In this document: positions 7,400 through 15,711 of the stretch, one piece after another | Layout of the letters: each line of letters begins with the position of its first letter | How positions within the stretch are numbered: the stretch's first letter is position 1 | Position numbers and translations under genes: made by a program | Source of the DNA: Actinacidiphila oryziradicis | GTDB taxonomy: Bacteria; Actinomycetota; Actinomycetes; Streptomycetales; Streptomycetaceae | Length of the DNA: 64,000 nt | Reading direction: 5' to 3' | NCBI RefSeq assembly: GCF_005047355.1 | Contig: NZ_SUMC01000015.1 | Location: forward strand, 62,001-126,000 | Notes under the pieces: generated by a model | What the model was told of the DNA's origin: nothing | What the model saw: only the letters and a program-made list of their open reading frames with translations | Database searches by the model: none

Positions 7400-9739
7400 T
7401 CAGTAGGCGCGGTCGAGACCGTCGGTGGGGGACTGCGGTGTGGACGGCTCAAGCGGCAGCGGTTCGAAGCCGAGGGCGCCGTGGTTGATCGGGAAACTGG
7501 TCGGCATCGTGCCGGTGGCGCGCGCGTAGGCGCAGGCGATCGCGGCGAAGGCGGGGGCGACACCGAGTTCACCGGCGCCCGAGGGTTTGCCCGTGGTAGG
7601 CGGCATCACGATGACGCGCAGGTCGAGCGGAGCGTTCCACTGCCGCGTGTAGAAGTAGTTGTCCCAGCTTCCCTCCAGCGGGATGCCGTCCTTGATATGC
7701 AGACTGGAGGTCAGGCACATGGCCATGGCGTCCTGCAGCCCGCCCATCATCTGGGCCTCCAGACCCCGGGGGTTGATGGCGAAGCCGGCGTCCACGACCA
7801 TCAGCGCCTTGGAGACGCGGGGCCCGGTGACGCCATCCTTGACCTTCCGGTTCACCGTCTCCGGGCGGCAGTCGATCTCTACCAGGGCCGCGACCCCGCC
7901 GCGGTACTCCGCGTGGAGGCCGATGCCCTGGGCGACGCCGGGCGGGAGCGACGCTCCCCAACCGCCGGCTTCGGCCGCCTTGTCCAGCACGGCTCGCAGC
8001 CGGTCGTCCTTGAGGAACGCGCGGCGGAACGCCACCGGGTCCTTGCCCATCTTCGCGGCGAGCCGGTCGACGACGAGTTCCTGCGCGCACACCACGTTCG
8101 GCGAATAGATGTTGCGCATGCTGCCCGTGTTGAACCGCAGCGGCACTTCGTTGAGGAGCTGGGTGGTGACGCCGAAGTCGTAGGGCGAGGACTGGGTCAG
8201 TTCGAAGATGGTCTCGGCGAAGCTGAGGTTGCCGGCCACGGGCAGGGCCGCGGCCGTCGCGGTGATCATCTCGCCCAGCCCGTGACCGAAGTCGGTCTGC
8301 ACGCTGGTGTGGCGCTGCTCGTAGCTGAGGACGTTGCCCAGCGCGTACGTCGCGCGCACCCGCGAGACGCACATGGGGTGCGTCCGGCCCTGCCGGAAGC
8401 TGTCGGTCCTCGACCACGACAACTTGACCGGCTTGCCCATCTTCTGTGAGATTTCGGCGGCTTCCGCGGCCACGTCGTGGAAGAGGTGGCGCCCGAACGA
8501 ACCGCCGCCCTCCACCACGTGCACCGTGACGGATTCTGCGGGCAGCCCGAGCTGGGTGGCGATCTCCCGTTGGGCCACGATAGGGACTTTGAGACTGGAC
8601 CAGATCTCGGCGCGGTCGGACCGGACGTCGGCGATCGCGTTGTCCGGCTCCAGCGGGCTGTTGCTGGCGAACGCGAAGGTGAACTCGGCGTCGACCCTCT
8701 CGGTCAGCAGCGGTGGTACGACCATGGGCAGGGCAGCGGCCTTGAGCTTGGCCAGTACGGTGTCGTCCGACTCGCCGTCCACCGTTCCGGGCCCCCAGGT
8801 CACCTCCAGTGCCCGCAGCGCGTCGATGCACTGGCCGAACGTCGCGCCGCGCACCGCCACCCCGTGCGAGACGACCGCGACGTCGGTGATCCCCGGCATG
8901 TTCCGCACGGTGTTGGTGTTCAAGACCGACACGACCGTGCCGTTGATCGTTGGCGGGCGGCGTACCATCGTCGGCTTGGCGTCCGGGACCTGGAGGTCCA
9001 TCCCGAATTGCTTGCGTCCCGTCGCGATGTCCAGTGCGTCGACGCGGCCGCGTGGGGTGCCCAGGACGGTGAACTGCGACGCCGACTTCAGCTGGGCGGA
9101 GACCGGGGTCGTCCGCGTGCCGGCGGCGGCCGTCGCCAGGGATCCGTAGCTCGCGCTTCGCTCGGAGCGGTACGTGACCACGCCGTCCCTGGTGGTCAGT
9201 TCGGACGCCGGTACGTCCCAGAGTCCGGCGGCGGTCGAGACAAGCTGCTGCCGTGCGACGGCTGCGGCGGTGCGGACCGGGAGGTAGATGCTGCGCATCG
9301 AGTTCGACCCGCCGGTCAGCTGGTTCATCAGCAGTTCGGGGCGGGCGTCGGCCAGAGTGACGCGGACCTTGTCCAGGGGCAGGTCCATCTCCTCCGCGAT
9401 CATCATGGCCACCGCGGTGGTCATGCCCTGGCCCACCTCCGCCCGCGGCACCGCGAACGACGCGGTGCCGTCGGAGTGCACCTGAACCGAGATCAGCCCG
9501 GCTGTGGGCGCCGCCGCCAGGTTCTGCAAGTCCCCGAGATCGAACAGGTCCTCCGGCTGAGGGAGTGACGGCACCGCGGCCTCGGCAACCTGTCCGTCGA
9601 GCGCGTCCGCGCCCACCCATACCCCCACGGCTAGGGTCGGGGCCGCGAGCAGGTACCCGAGCACCGTGCGACGGTCGAGACCCGCGCGGTCGTCGGGTGC
9701 CTCGTCCGGATGCTGCGGCGAACGGCTCCGTTGCGCCAT
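7400..9739 (-). CDS. Molybdopterin-binding subunit of a molybdenum hydroxylase (IorB/xanthine dehydrogenase type)
   Basis: 779 residues. The N-terminus has an Arg-pair and hydrophobic segment (DRRTVLGYLLAAPTLAVGVW), suggesting Tat export or membrane anchoring of a folded complex. The body is typical of the aldehyde oxidase/xanthine dehydrogenase large subunit: GQGMTTAVAMMIAEEM, GGGSFGRHLFHD, TGSMRNIYSPN and a late GAGELGVAPAFAAIACA, whose Glu is in the position of the catalytic base. It is the first gene of a two-gene operon with the iron-sulfur subunit. It probably oxidises an N-heterocycle or aldehyde; the substrate is unknown. A shorter C-terminal end (LDRAY) is normal. Confidence 0.88.
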   Translation of the reverse strand: MAQRSRSPQHPDEAPDDRAGLDRRTVLGYLLAAPTLAVGVWVGADALDGQVAEAAVPSLPQPEDLFDLGDLQNLAAAPTAGLISVQVHSDGTASFAVPRAEVGQGMTTAVAMMIAEEMDLPLDKVRVTLADARPELLMNQLTGGSNSMRSIYLPVRTAAAVARQQLVSTAAGLWDVPASELTTRDGVVTYRSERSASYGSLATAAAGTRTTPVSAQLKSASQFTVLGTPRGRVDALDIATGRKQFGMDLQVPDAKPTMVRRPPTINGTVVSVLNTNTVRNMPGITDVAVVSHGVAVRGATFGQCIDALRALEVTWGPGTVDGESDDTVLAKLKAAALPMVVPPLLTERVDAEFTFAFASNSPLEPDNAIADVRSDRAEIWSSLKVPIVAQREIATQLGLPAESVTVHVVEGGGSFGRHLFHDVAAEAAEISQKMGKPVKLSWSRTDSFRQGRTHPMCVSRVRATYALGNVLSYEQRHTSVQTDFGHGLGEMITATAAALPVAGNLSFAETIFELTQSSPYDFGVTTQLLNEVPLRFNTGSMRNIYSPNVVCAQELVVDRLAAKMGKDPVAFRRAFLKDDRLRAVLDKAAEAGGWGASLPPGVAQGIGLHAEYRGGVAALVEIDCRPETVNRKVKDGVTGPRVSKALMVVDAGFAINPRGLEAQMMGGLQDAMAMCLTSSLHIKDGIPLEGSWDNYFYTRQWNAPLDLRVIVMPPTTGKPSGAGELGVAPAFAAIACAYARATGTMPTSFPINHGALGFEPLPLEPSTPQSPTDGLDRAY

Positions 9740-10049
9740 GTGTCCTCCCGGGGAACCTGAAGCGGCGGGTTGGGCTCCGCTTCTGTGCCCCGGATCATGT
9801 CACCTGACGACGAGCGGGGGCCAGAGTTATGTGGTCGTCGGTCCGGCCGCAGAGTACCCGGGGCCTCCGACTCGGCCCGAGCACGGTGGTGTTTCCGCAG
9901 CTCAGACAGCCTTTTGTCCAAGTGTCCGAGCGCCGCGCCGACAAAAGCTGCACAAGATCAACACAGTTGGCCACCTCGCGTCCATCCTGCCCTCGAAAAC
10001 CTCATCCGCCCCTGGTGGGAACGGTGCGCGGGGAGTAAGGGATGTCGAG

Positions 10050-10175
10050 CGCGGCCGCTCGTGGCGTTCATCGACGAGCACCGGCACCGCTTCGGCGGTG
10101 TCGAGCAGCGCCAGGCGTCGCCCTCCGCCCGTCAGGTGCGGGACGCGGAACTCAAGACGCTGGTCCAGGAGGCCG
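10050..10175 (+). pseudogene. IS3-family OrfB (transposase) relic
   Basis: The frame reads VAFIDEHRHRFGGVEQRQAS then PSARQVRDAELKTLVQ. This is the start of IS3-group OrfB (VAFIDEHRDRFGVEPICRVL...), but the stretch between GGVE and the Pro-Ser-Ala-Arg segment (normally about 20 residues) is deleted, and nothing of the DDE core follows. The surrounding gap 9740-10287 holds no other gene that I can support. Confidence 0.65.
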
Positions 10176-10287
10176 CGCGCCCTGACACCGCCGGGACCGC
10201 CAAACGCCCGGACCGGCGGCGCAGAGGTCCCTACCGATCCGCTCAGCACCAGCCACATAGGAGGGTCCCCAGCAGTGGGAGTGGTGT

Positions 10288-11862
10288 CTACCGAACGAAG
10301 CGGTGCGGTTCAGCTGCGGCGGGGAGGGCAGTCCGCGGGGACGGTGACGCGGTGGTGGCGGCGGGGCCGTGCTGGGTGGTCGCATGGAAGAGGCCGCTGT
10401 AGGCGTCGGTGGAGTTCTGCGGGGCGTTGTCGTTGGTCTCGACGAAGAGCGGACGTATGCCGGAGCCGTCCGTCGTGAGGCCTTCGTAGTCGCCGAGGAA
10501 GTGGCCCCAGCCGGCGTAGGGGGCCTGCAGCCAGTCGAAGATGCGGGAGATGCGGCGTTCGGCGGGGTGGGCCTGGGCGCCGCGGGGGAAGGTCAGCAGC
10601 CAGGCGGCGGTGGGCAGTGTGGTGGTGTTGCCGGCGGTGAGGTAGCGCAGGTCGTAGTAGGTGATGGCGACGGTGCCGTGCGTGTCGACGGCGATGGAGG
10701 GGGTGAAGGCGGGGGAGTCGGGCGCCTGGTTGACGAGTTTCGGCGCGGACCAGGTGGTGCCGCCGTCCGTGGAGTGGACGAGTTCGATGCTGTTGTAGCT
10801 GCCGCCGTTGAAGTCCGAGCCCTCGTAGGCGACGTAGAGCTCGCCGGTGCGCGGGTCGATGGCGATGTTGGGCAGGTCACCGCCCGCCCGGAGGGCTTTG
10901 GTGGCGTCGTCGGGGGCGTTGGGGTCGACCTCGGCGGTGGCGGTGTCCTTCGCGACGGTGACCGGTTTGCTCCAGGTGTGGCCCTGGTCGGTGGACTTCA
11001 CGATGCCGAAGTGCAGGTCGGTAGGGGTGAAGTTGCCGCTGCTGTCGATTTCGTAGGTCTGCCAGTCGAAGACGTCGTACAGCGTGCCGGTGCGCGGGTC
11101 GGCGACGATGACATTGCCGATGGTCTGGGAGTGCGGCACGACGCTGGTGTCCACGAAGGGCCGGGCCTTGGACCAGGTGCGGCCGCCGTCGCGGGTGACG
11201 GAGATGTACGCGGGGCCGTCGTAGATGCCGGCGGAGTCGTTCTCGTTGATGTGGTCCCAGACCTGGTAGGCGGTGCCGGGGTGCAGCGGGTCGGCGGTGA
11301 CGGAGTTCTTGTCGTCGGTGAACTGCGCCTGGGTGTCGTCGATGAGCAGGCTGGTGTGTTTCCAGGTGCGACCGCCGTCGTAGGAGGTGGAGGCGGCGAC
11401 GCCGTTGCGGGCGTCGGTGGCGTCGAAGACCAGGCCGCTGGAGTAGGCGGTGCCGTCCGGGCCGAAGCTGACCCAGCCGTCGGAAGCGCGCTGGAAGGGC
11501 AGGCCGCCGGGGGCGCAGTGGGTGAAGGGCAGCGGTGTCTCGGTGAAGTGGCTGCCGTCGGTGGTGTAGCTGGCGGTGAGGCCCCGGGCGCCGCCATTGG
11601 ACCAGCGGTCCTGCTGGAAAATGCCGACGGCGTTCGCCGGGTTCCTGGGGTTCGCGGCGATGTACGGTTCTTCCTCGGCGGAGGGGTAGCTGGTGCCGCT
11701 GCCGTCGCCGCTGATGTCGCAGGCCGCGTATGGATCGCCGGGCGAGACGAGGCGGACGGGTTGGGCCCCGGGAGCTGCGGCCCCGGCCTGGGCGGTGCCT
11801 GAGGCGGTGGCGGTGAGAAGCAGAATCGCGGCTGTTACGGACGTTGTTGCACATGCGCGCAT
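10288..11862 (-). CDS. Secreted sialidase-like beta-propeller protein (BNR/Asp-box)
   Basis: 524 residues from the ATG at 11862, preceded by GGGGG at good spacing. The frame is open further upstream, but the signal peptide (MRACATTSVTAAILLL.., cleavage near TAQA-G) fixes this start. Four Asp boxes are visible: SYDGGRTW, TRDGGRTW, STDQGHTW and STDGGTTW, the mark of six-bladed sialidase-fold propellers. I do not see the Arg triad of true sialidases clearly, so the enzyme activity is open; it may be a glycan-binding or non-sialidase exoprotein. It shares type with the propeller proteins at 13200 and 15712. Confidence 0.75.
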   Translation of the reverse strand: MRACATTSVTAAILLLTATASGTAQAGAAAPGAQPVRLVSPGDPYAACDISGDGSGTSYPSAEEEPYIAANPRNPANAVGIFQQDRWSNGGARGLTASYTTDGSHFTETPLPFTHCAPGGLPFQRASDGWVSFGPDGTAYSSGLVFDATDARNGVAASTSYDGGRTWKHTSLLIDDTQAQFTDDKNSVTADPLHPGTAYQVWDHINENDSAGIYDGPAYISVTRDGGRTWSKARPFVDTSVVPHSQTIGNVIVADPRTGTLYDVFDWQTYEIDSSGNFTPTDLHFGIVKSTDQGHTWSKPVTVAKDTATAEVDPNAPDDATKALRAGGDLPNIAIDPRTGELYVAYEGSDFNGGSYNSIELVHSTDGGTTWSAPKLVNQAPDSPAFTPSIAVDTHGTVAITYYDLRYLTAGNTTTLPTAAWLLTFPRGAQAHPAERRISRIFDWLQAPYAGWGHFLGDYEGLTTDGSGIRPLFVETNDNAPQNSTDAYSGLFHATTQHGPAATTASPSPRTALPAAAEPHRFVR

Positions 11863-12069
11863 GGTTGACCCCCATAGTCGTGGCCGTGCTTGCCGGTGAC
11901 TGTCCTGGGCGGTGCTGTCGCTGAGCGGTCCTGGGGTTACCGGGGTGGTGGCCGCCCGCAGAGCGTAATGCGGCACGGACGGGACATGGGGCGGATGGGG
12001 TCAAGGGAACGTCAATTCACCTTCCGGCGGAGCCGGTTCGGCGAGTCCGAAAGGCGTTAGGCTCCCGGC

Positions 12070-12387
12070 ATGGTCGCGGAAGGCGCGGGGCGGGTGGAGG
12101 TCACGTACCGGCCGGGTGACCCGCTGGGTTCGCCGTTGTGGGTGCGCGTGGGTGACGAGGTCGTGGTCACGTTGTACGGTTCGCCGGGCTATGGGTGGAC
12201 GCCCGTCGAGAGTGTCGGCGGGCCGCTGGCCGTGGTCGAGACAGAGTCGTCGGAGGGCATGGTGCGGGCTGTGGTGCGGGCGACCGGTCCGGGGGAGGGG
12301 GAGCTGCGTGCCACTTCTGCCTTCCGGGGTGACCGTTTCGGCCCGCAGACCCGGTTGTGGCGGTTGCTGGTGCGTGTCGATCCGTGA
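12070..12387 (+). CDS. Small protein of a chagasin-like pattern, no signal peptide
   Basis: 105 residues. An in-frame TAG lies 12 bases before the ATG, so no longer form exists; there is no clear ribosome site, so the message could be leaderless. From residue 20 on it matches the lipoprotein encoded convergently 18 bases away: VRVGDEVVVTLYGSPGYGWT against VHVGTRIVVTL..NYRWAP, and a shared GP..R.W.L.VRV end. The layout (VxVG, a Gly-Tyr-x-Trp turn, a late aromatic RxW strand) recalls the I42/chagasin Ig-fold of cysteine-protease inhibitors, but similarity is by pattern only. Function unknown. Confidence 0.6.
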   Translation: MVAEGAGRVEVTYRPGDPLGSPLWVRVGDEVVVTLYGSPGYGWTPVESVGGPLAVVETESSEGMVRAVVRATGPGEGELRATSAFRGDRFGPQTRLWRLLVRVDP

Positions 12388-12404
12388 CCGACCGGCGGGT
12401 GTCG

Positions 12405-12890
12405 TCAGGGGATGACGCGGAGCTTCAACTGCCAGGCTCGGGAGGGCGGGCCGTGCGGGTCGGGGGTGAAGGTGTCGGCGGAGCTGAGGGTGGTGGTGCC
12501 CGGGGCTTCCGCCCGGGCGGTGGCGGCCCGGCTTCCGTCGGGTGCGACGCGATTGCCAAGGACCGTCACGACGGACGGGGCCGAGCTGACGACGGGTGCC
12601 CACCGGTAGTTGGACCGCACCCGCAAAGTGACCACGATGCGCGTGCCGACGTGGACGCAGGAGCTGCGCAGGGGGTTGTCCGCCGGGGGATACAGCACCT
12701 GGACGGTGCCGCTGAGGCACAGGCGGGTGCTGCCGTCGGTTGGGGTCGCCGGGCCGGTCCCGGAAGAGGCAGTGGCTGAGGCGGTGTTCGGTGCTGTTGC
12801 CGGGGCGCCCGCTCCGGGGCCGCACGCGCTCAGCGCTGCCGCGAGGAGTCCGGCCAGCGTCCACGCGGTGGGCCGGTGGTGTCGAGGCAT
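12405..12890 (-). CDS. Lipoprotein paralogous to the convergent chagasin-like small protein
   Basis: 161 residues from the ATG at 12890, with GGGAG seven bases upstream; the longer open frame before it lacks coding character. The lipobox LSAC places lipid on Cys23, followed by an Ala/Thr/Pro linker to about residue 55 and a single beta-rich domain. The domain has VHVGTRIVVTLRVRSNYRWA, then a Gly-Ser-rich middle, and ends GPPSRAWQLKLRVIP. Anchored on the outer face of the membrane, it may bind a ligand or inhibit a protease; this is inference from a weak chagasin-like pattern. Confidence 0.7.
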   Translation of the reverse strand: MPRHHRPTAWTLAGLLAAALSACGPGAGAPATAPNTASATASSGTGPATPTDGSTRLCLSGTVQVLYPPADNPLRSSCVHVGTRIVVTLRVRSNYRWAPVVSSAPSVVTVLGNRVAPDGSRAATARAEAPGTTTLSSADTFTPDPHGPPSRAWQLKLRVIP

Positions 12891-13199
12891 CGTGACTCCC
12901 GGGTCGGGGTTGCAGGACGGGGAACGCGGGCGTTGGACGCCGTCGTACTCCGGCCGGTTCCCGTGCTGGGCCGACCTAGCGGCTCTCGCGCCGGCAGCAC
13001 AGGGTAAATCCTTTGTTTTTGCTGTGCCTTGACTGTGGATTGTAAATTCTTCGCTCCCTCCCGTTTTACTACTACAACTTGTCTTGTTGGTGTGACATGT
13101 CCCGTGCAAGCATCCGAGGTGCGAACACGCATGCATCTTGCGTGAACGTCCTTCCATCCTGTCTCCCGGGCGATCCCCGGTTGCTCGAAAGGATGTTCA
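12891..13199. promoter_or_regulatory. Divergent AT-rich promoter region
   Basis: These 309 bases separate the leftward lipoprotein gene and the rightward propeller gene. The centre (about 13000-13090) is unusually AT-rich for this DNA (GGATTGTAAATTC, CGTTTTACTACTACAAC), marking the likely promoters. I could not choose -35/-10 pairs with confidence. No gene is visible inside. Confidence 0.45.
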
Positions 13200-15581
13200 G
13201 TGTCACGCTCCAAGCTCAGACGCGGCCGCACAGTCGCGCTCGCCGCCCTGCTGGCCTCGCTCCCGGCCGTCTGGCTCACCGCCCCTGCGGTCCACGCCGC
13301 CACCCCCTCCCCGTCCGCCGCCAAGGCCGCAGCGCACCGCTCCGCCGATTCCGGCCCCGCGGTCCGCCACGACACCTCGCCGCCGCTGCGCACCCTGCAC
13401 GCCGCCAAGGTTCACCACCCCAGGCACAAGTCCGACGACGGGGAGGAGCGGCTGCCGCACCCGCCGGCCGCCGGCATCCCCGACCCGGTCGTGCAGACCA
13501 GCACCAACGGGCCGGCCGCGGTGTCGACGTCCACCAACTTCGAAGGCATCGGCGCGGCCAACTACTCGGTCAGCGGCATACCTCCGGACCCGAACGCGGC
13601 CGTCGGCTCCACCCAGATCGTCGAGACCGTCAACACCGCCTACGCGGTGTACTCCAAGACCGGTGCCACGATCCTCGCCCCGACCAACACCAGCACCCTG
13701 TGGTCGGGGTTCGGCGGCTCCTGCCAGACCACCAATGACGGTGACGCGACCGTGCGCTGGGACACCCTCGCCAGCCGCTGGGTGGTCACGCAGTTCGCTA
13801 ACGTCTCCTCCTCCGCCGGCCCGTACTACGAGTGCGTGGCGGTCTCCACGAGCGCGGACGCGACCGGCAGCTACAACCGGTACTCGTACCAGTTCACCAA
13901 CTTCCCGGACTACCCGAAGATCTCGGTGTGGGCGGACGCGTACTACATCACGTACAACATGTTCACTCCCGCGGGCACCTTCCTGGACGCCGAAGTGTGC
14001 GCCATGAACCGGACGAACATGCTGGCCGGCTCCTCCGCCACCCAGCAGTGCTTCACCACCTCCTCGTCCTACGGCGGGCTGCTCGGCTCGGACCTGGACG
14101 GCTCCACCGCGCCGCCCTCGGGCGAGCCGGAGCTACTGGTCGCTCTGGGCACCACCAGCACGACGCTGGCCTACTGGAAGTTCCACGTCGACTGGACGAC
14201 CACGGCCAACTCCACCTTCACCGGCCCCTCCACGCTGACCGTGGCGGCCTACACCACCGCCTGCGGCACCACCGGGACCTGCATCCCACAGAGCGGCACC
14301 AGCCAGCAGCTCGACTCACTCTCGGACCGGGTGATGTACCGGCTGGCGTACCGCAACTTCGGCGACCACGAGTCATTGGTGCTCAACGACGCGGTCACCG
14401 CCGGCACTTCGGTGGGCGTGCGCTGGTACGAGCTGCGGTTGTCCAGCGGCAACCCGACCGTGTATCAGCAGGGCACCTACGCCCCGGACTCCACCTATCG
14501 CTGGATGGGCTCGATCGCGCAGGACAAGGTCGGCAACACCGCGCTGGGCTACTCGCAGTCCTCCTCCTCGAGCTACCCCTCCATCCGCTTCACCGGGCGC
14601 CTGGCCGGGGACACCCTGGGCACGATGACCCAGGGCGAGACGACCAGCCTGGCCGGTACCGGGTCGCAGACCTCCTACAGCCGCTGGGGTGACTACACCT
14701 CGATGGCAATCGATCCGGCGAACGACTGTACTTTCTGGTACACCAACGAGTACCTCACGGCGACCGGCAACTTCAACTGGCACACCCGCATCGCCGCCTT
14801 CACCCTCCCCAACTGCGGTACTACCGCAACCAATGACTTCTCGGTGGCCGTGAGCCCGACCGCCGCCAGCGTCGCCGCCGGATCCTCGGCGACCACCACG
14901 GTCTCCACCGCCGTGACCGCCGGAGCCGCCCAGTCGGTGAGTCTGACCGCGTCCGGCCTGCCCACCGGGGCGACCGCCACCTTCAACCCGACCTCTGTCA
15001 CCGCGGGCAGTTCCTCCACGCTGACCGTCGCCACCACCGCCGGCACCCCGGCCGGGACGTACAGCGTCACCGTCACCGGCACCGGGGCCTCCGCCACGCA
15101 CACCGCGACCTACAGCCTGACCGTCACCTCGACATCGGGCGGCGGCGGGGTCACCAACGGCGGCTTCGAGACCGGCAGCCTGACCGGCTGGACCACCGCC
15201 GGGACCACCTCGGTGGTCAGCGCCGGTGCGCACAGCGGCACCTACGCGGCCAGGGCCGGCAGCACCTCACCGACCAACGGTGATTCCTCGGTCATCCAGA
15301 CCTTCAGCGCGCCCACAGGCACCAGCACGCTGTCCTTCTACTACAACCTGACCTGCCCGGACACCATCACGTACGACTGGGCCACCGCCACGCTCAAGGA
15401 CAACACCTCCGGGACAACCACCACCGTGCTGGCCAAGACCTGCGTCGCTTCCTCCGGCTGGACGCACAAGACCGCGTCAGTCACCGCCGGCCACTCCTAC
15501 ACCCTCACCCTGACCAGCCACGACGACAACTACACCGGCGATGCCACCTACACCGCCTACGACGATGTGACCCTGTCCTGA
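13200..15581 (+). CDS. Secreted propeller protein with Ig-like and C-terminal carbohydrate-binding module
   Basis: 793 residues from a GTG with GAAAGGA upstream. The signal peptide covers residues 1-33 ([20 protein letters not shown], cleavage near VHA-A). A large domain (about 100-540) begins [19 protein letters not shown] and has repeated Trp/Gly blades, suggesting a beta-propeller; I see no catalytic signature. An Ig-like domain follows (about 545-640, [20 protein letters not shown]). The last 150 residues are a CBM4/9-like jelly roll starting [14 protein letters not shown]. That module is nearly repeated at the N-terminus of the next protein. Probable role: binding or breakdown of an extracellular polymer. 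Confidence 0.75.
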   Translation: MSRSKLRRGRTVALAALLASLPAVWLTAPAVHAATPSPSAAKAAAHRSADSGPAVRHDTSPPLRTLHAAKVHHPRHKSDDGEERLPHPPAAGIPDPVVQTSTNGPAAVSTSTNFEGIGAANYSVSGIPPDPNAAVGSTQIVETVNTAYAVYSKTGATILAPTNTSTLWSGFGGSCQTTNDGDATVRWDTLASRWVVTQFANVSSSAGPYYECVAVSTSADATGSYNRYSYQFTNFPDYPKISVWADAYYITYNMFTPAGTFLDAEVCAMNRTNMLAGSSATQQCFTTSSSYGGLLGSDLDGSTAPPSGEPELLVALGTTSTTLAYWKFHVDWTTTANSTFTGPSTLTVAAYTTACGTTGTCIPQSGTSQQLDSLSDRVMYRLAYRNFGDHESLVLNDAVTAGTSVGVRWYELRLSSGNPTVYQQGTYAPDSTYRWMGSIAQDKVGNTALGYSQSSSSSYPSIRFTGRLAGDTLGTMTQGETTSLAGTGSQTSYSRWGDYTSMAIDPANDCTFWYTNEYLTATGNFNWHTRIAAFTLPNCGTTATNDFSVAVSPTAASVAAGSSATTTVSTAVTAGAAQSVSLTASGLPTGATATFNPTSVTAGSSSTLTVATTAGTPAGTYSVTVTGTGASATHTATYSLTVTSTSGGGGVTNGGFETGSLTGWTTAGTTSVVSAGAHSGTYAARAGSTSPTNGDSSVIQTFSAPTGTSTLSFYYNLTCPDTITYDWATATLKDNTSGTTTTVLAKTCVASSGWTHKTASVTAGHSYTLTLTSHDDNYTGDATYTAYDDVTLS

Positions 15582-15596
15582 CCCACGCCCCGCAAT

Positions 15597-15635
15597 GGGA
15601 CGGGCCGCCGCAGACACAACGCGGCGGCCCGTCCC
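15597..15635 (+). terminator. Perfect 15-bp hairpin between the two propeller genes
   Basis: Arms GGGACGGGCCGCCGC and GCGGCGGCCCGTCCC are exactly complementary with a 9-base loop, starting 15 bases after the stop. It separates the two genes into different transcripts, or allows partial read-through. Confidence 0.85.
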
Positions 15636-15711
15636 CACCCCCCACGAACCACCCCGTAGTCACCCCCCACCCTCGGGCCCAAGGGCCCGTCGACGACAAA
15701 GGGACCCCTCC

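Noticed and set aside
7569..9620. 683-codon minus-strand frame overlapping the molybdenum hydroxylase
   Set aside because: Out-of-frame reading of the same strand, Arg/Gly-rich, no domain.
10369..11802. 477-codon plus-strand frame against the sialidase-like gene
   Set aside because: Gly/Val-rich antisense shadow of the Asp-box protein.
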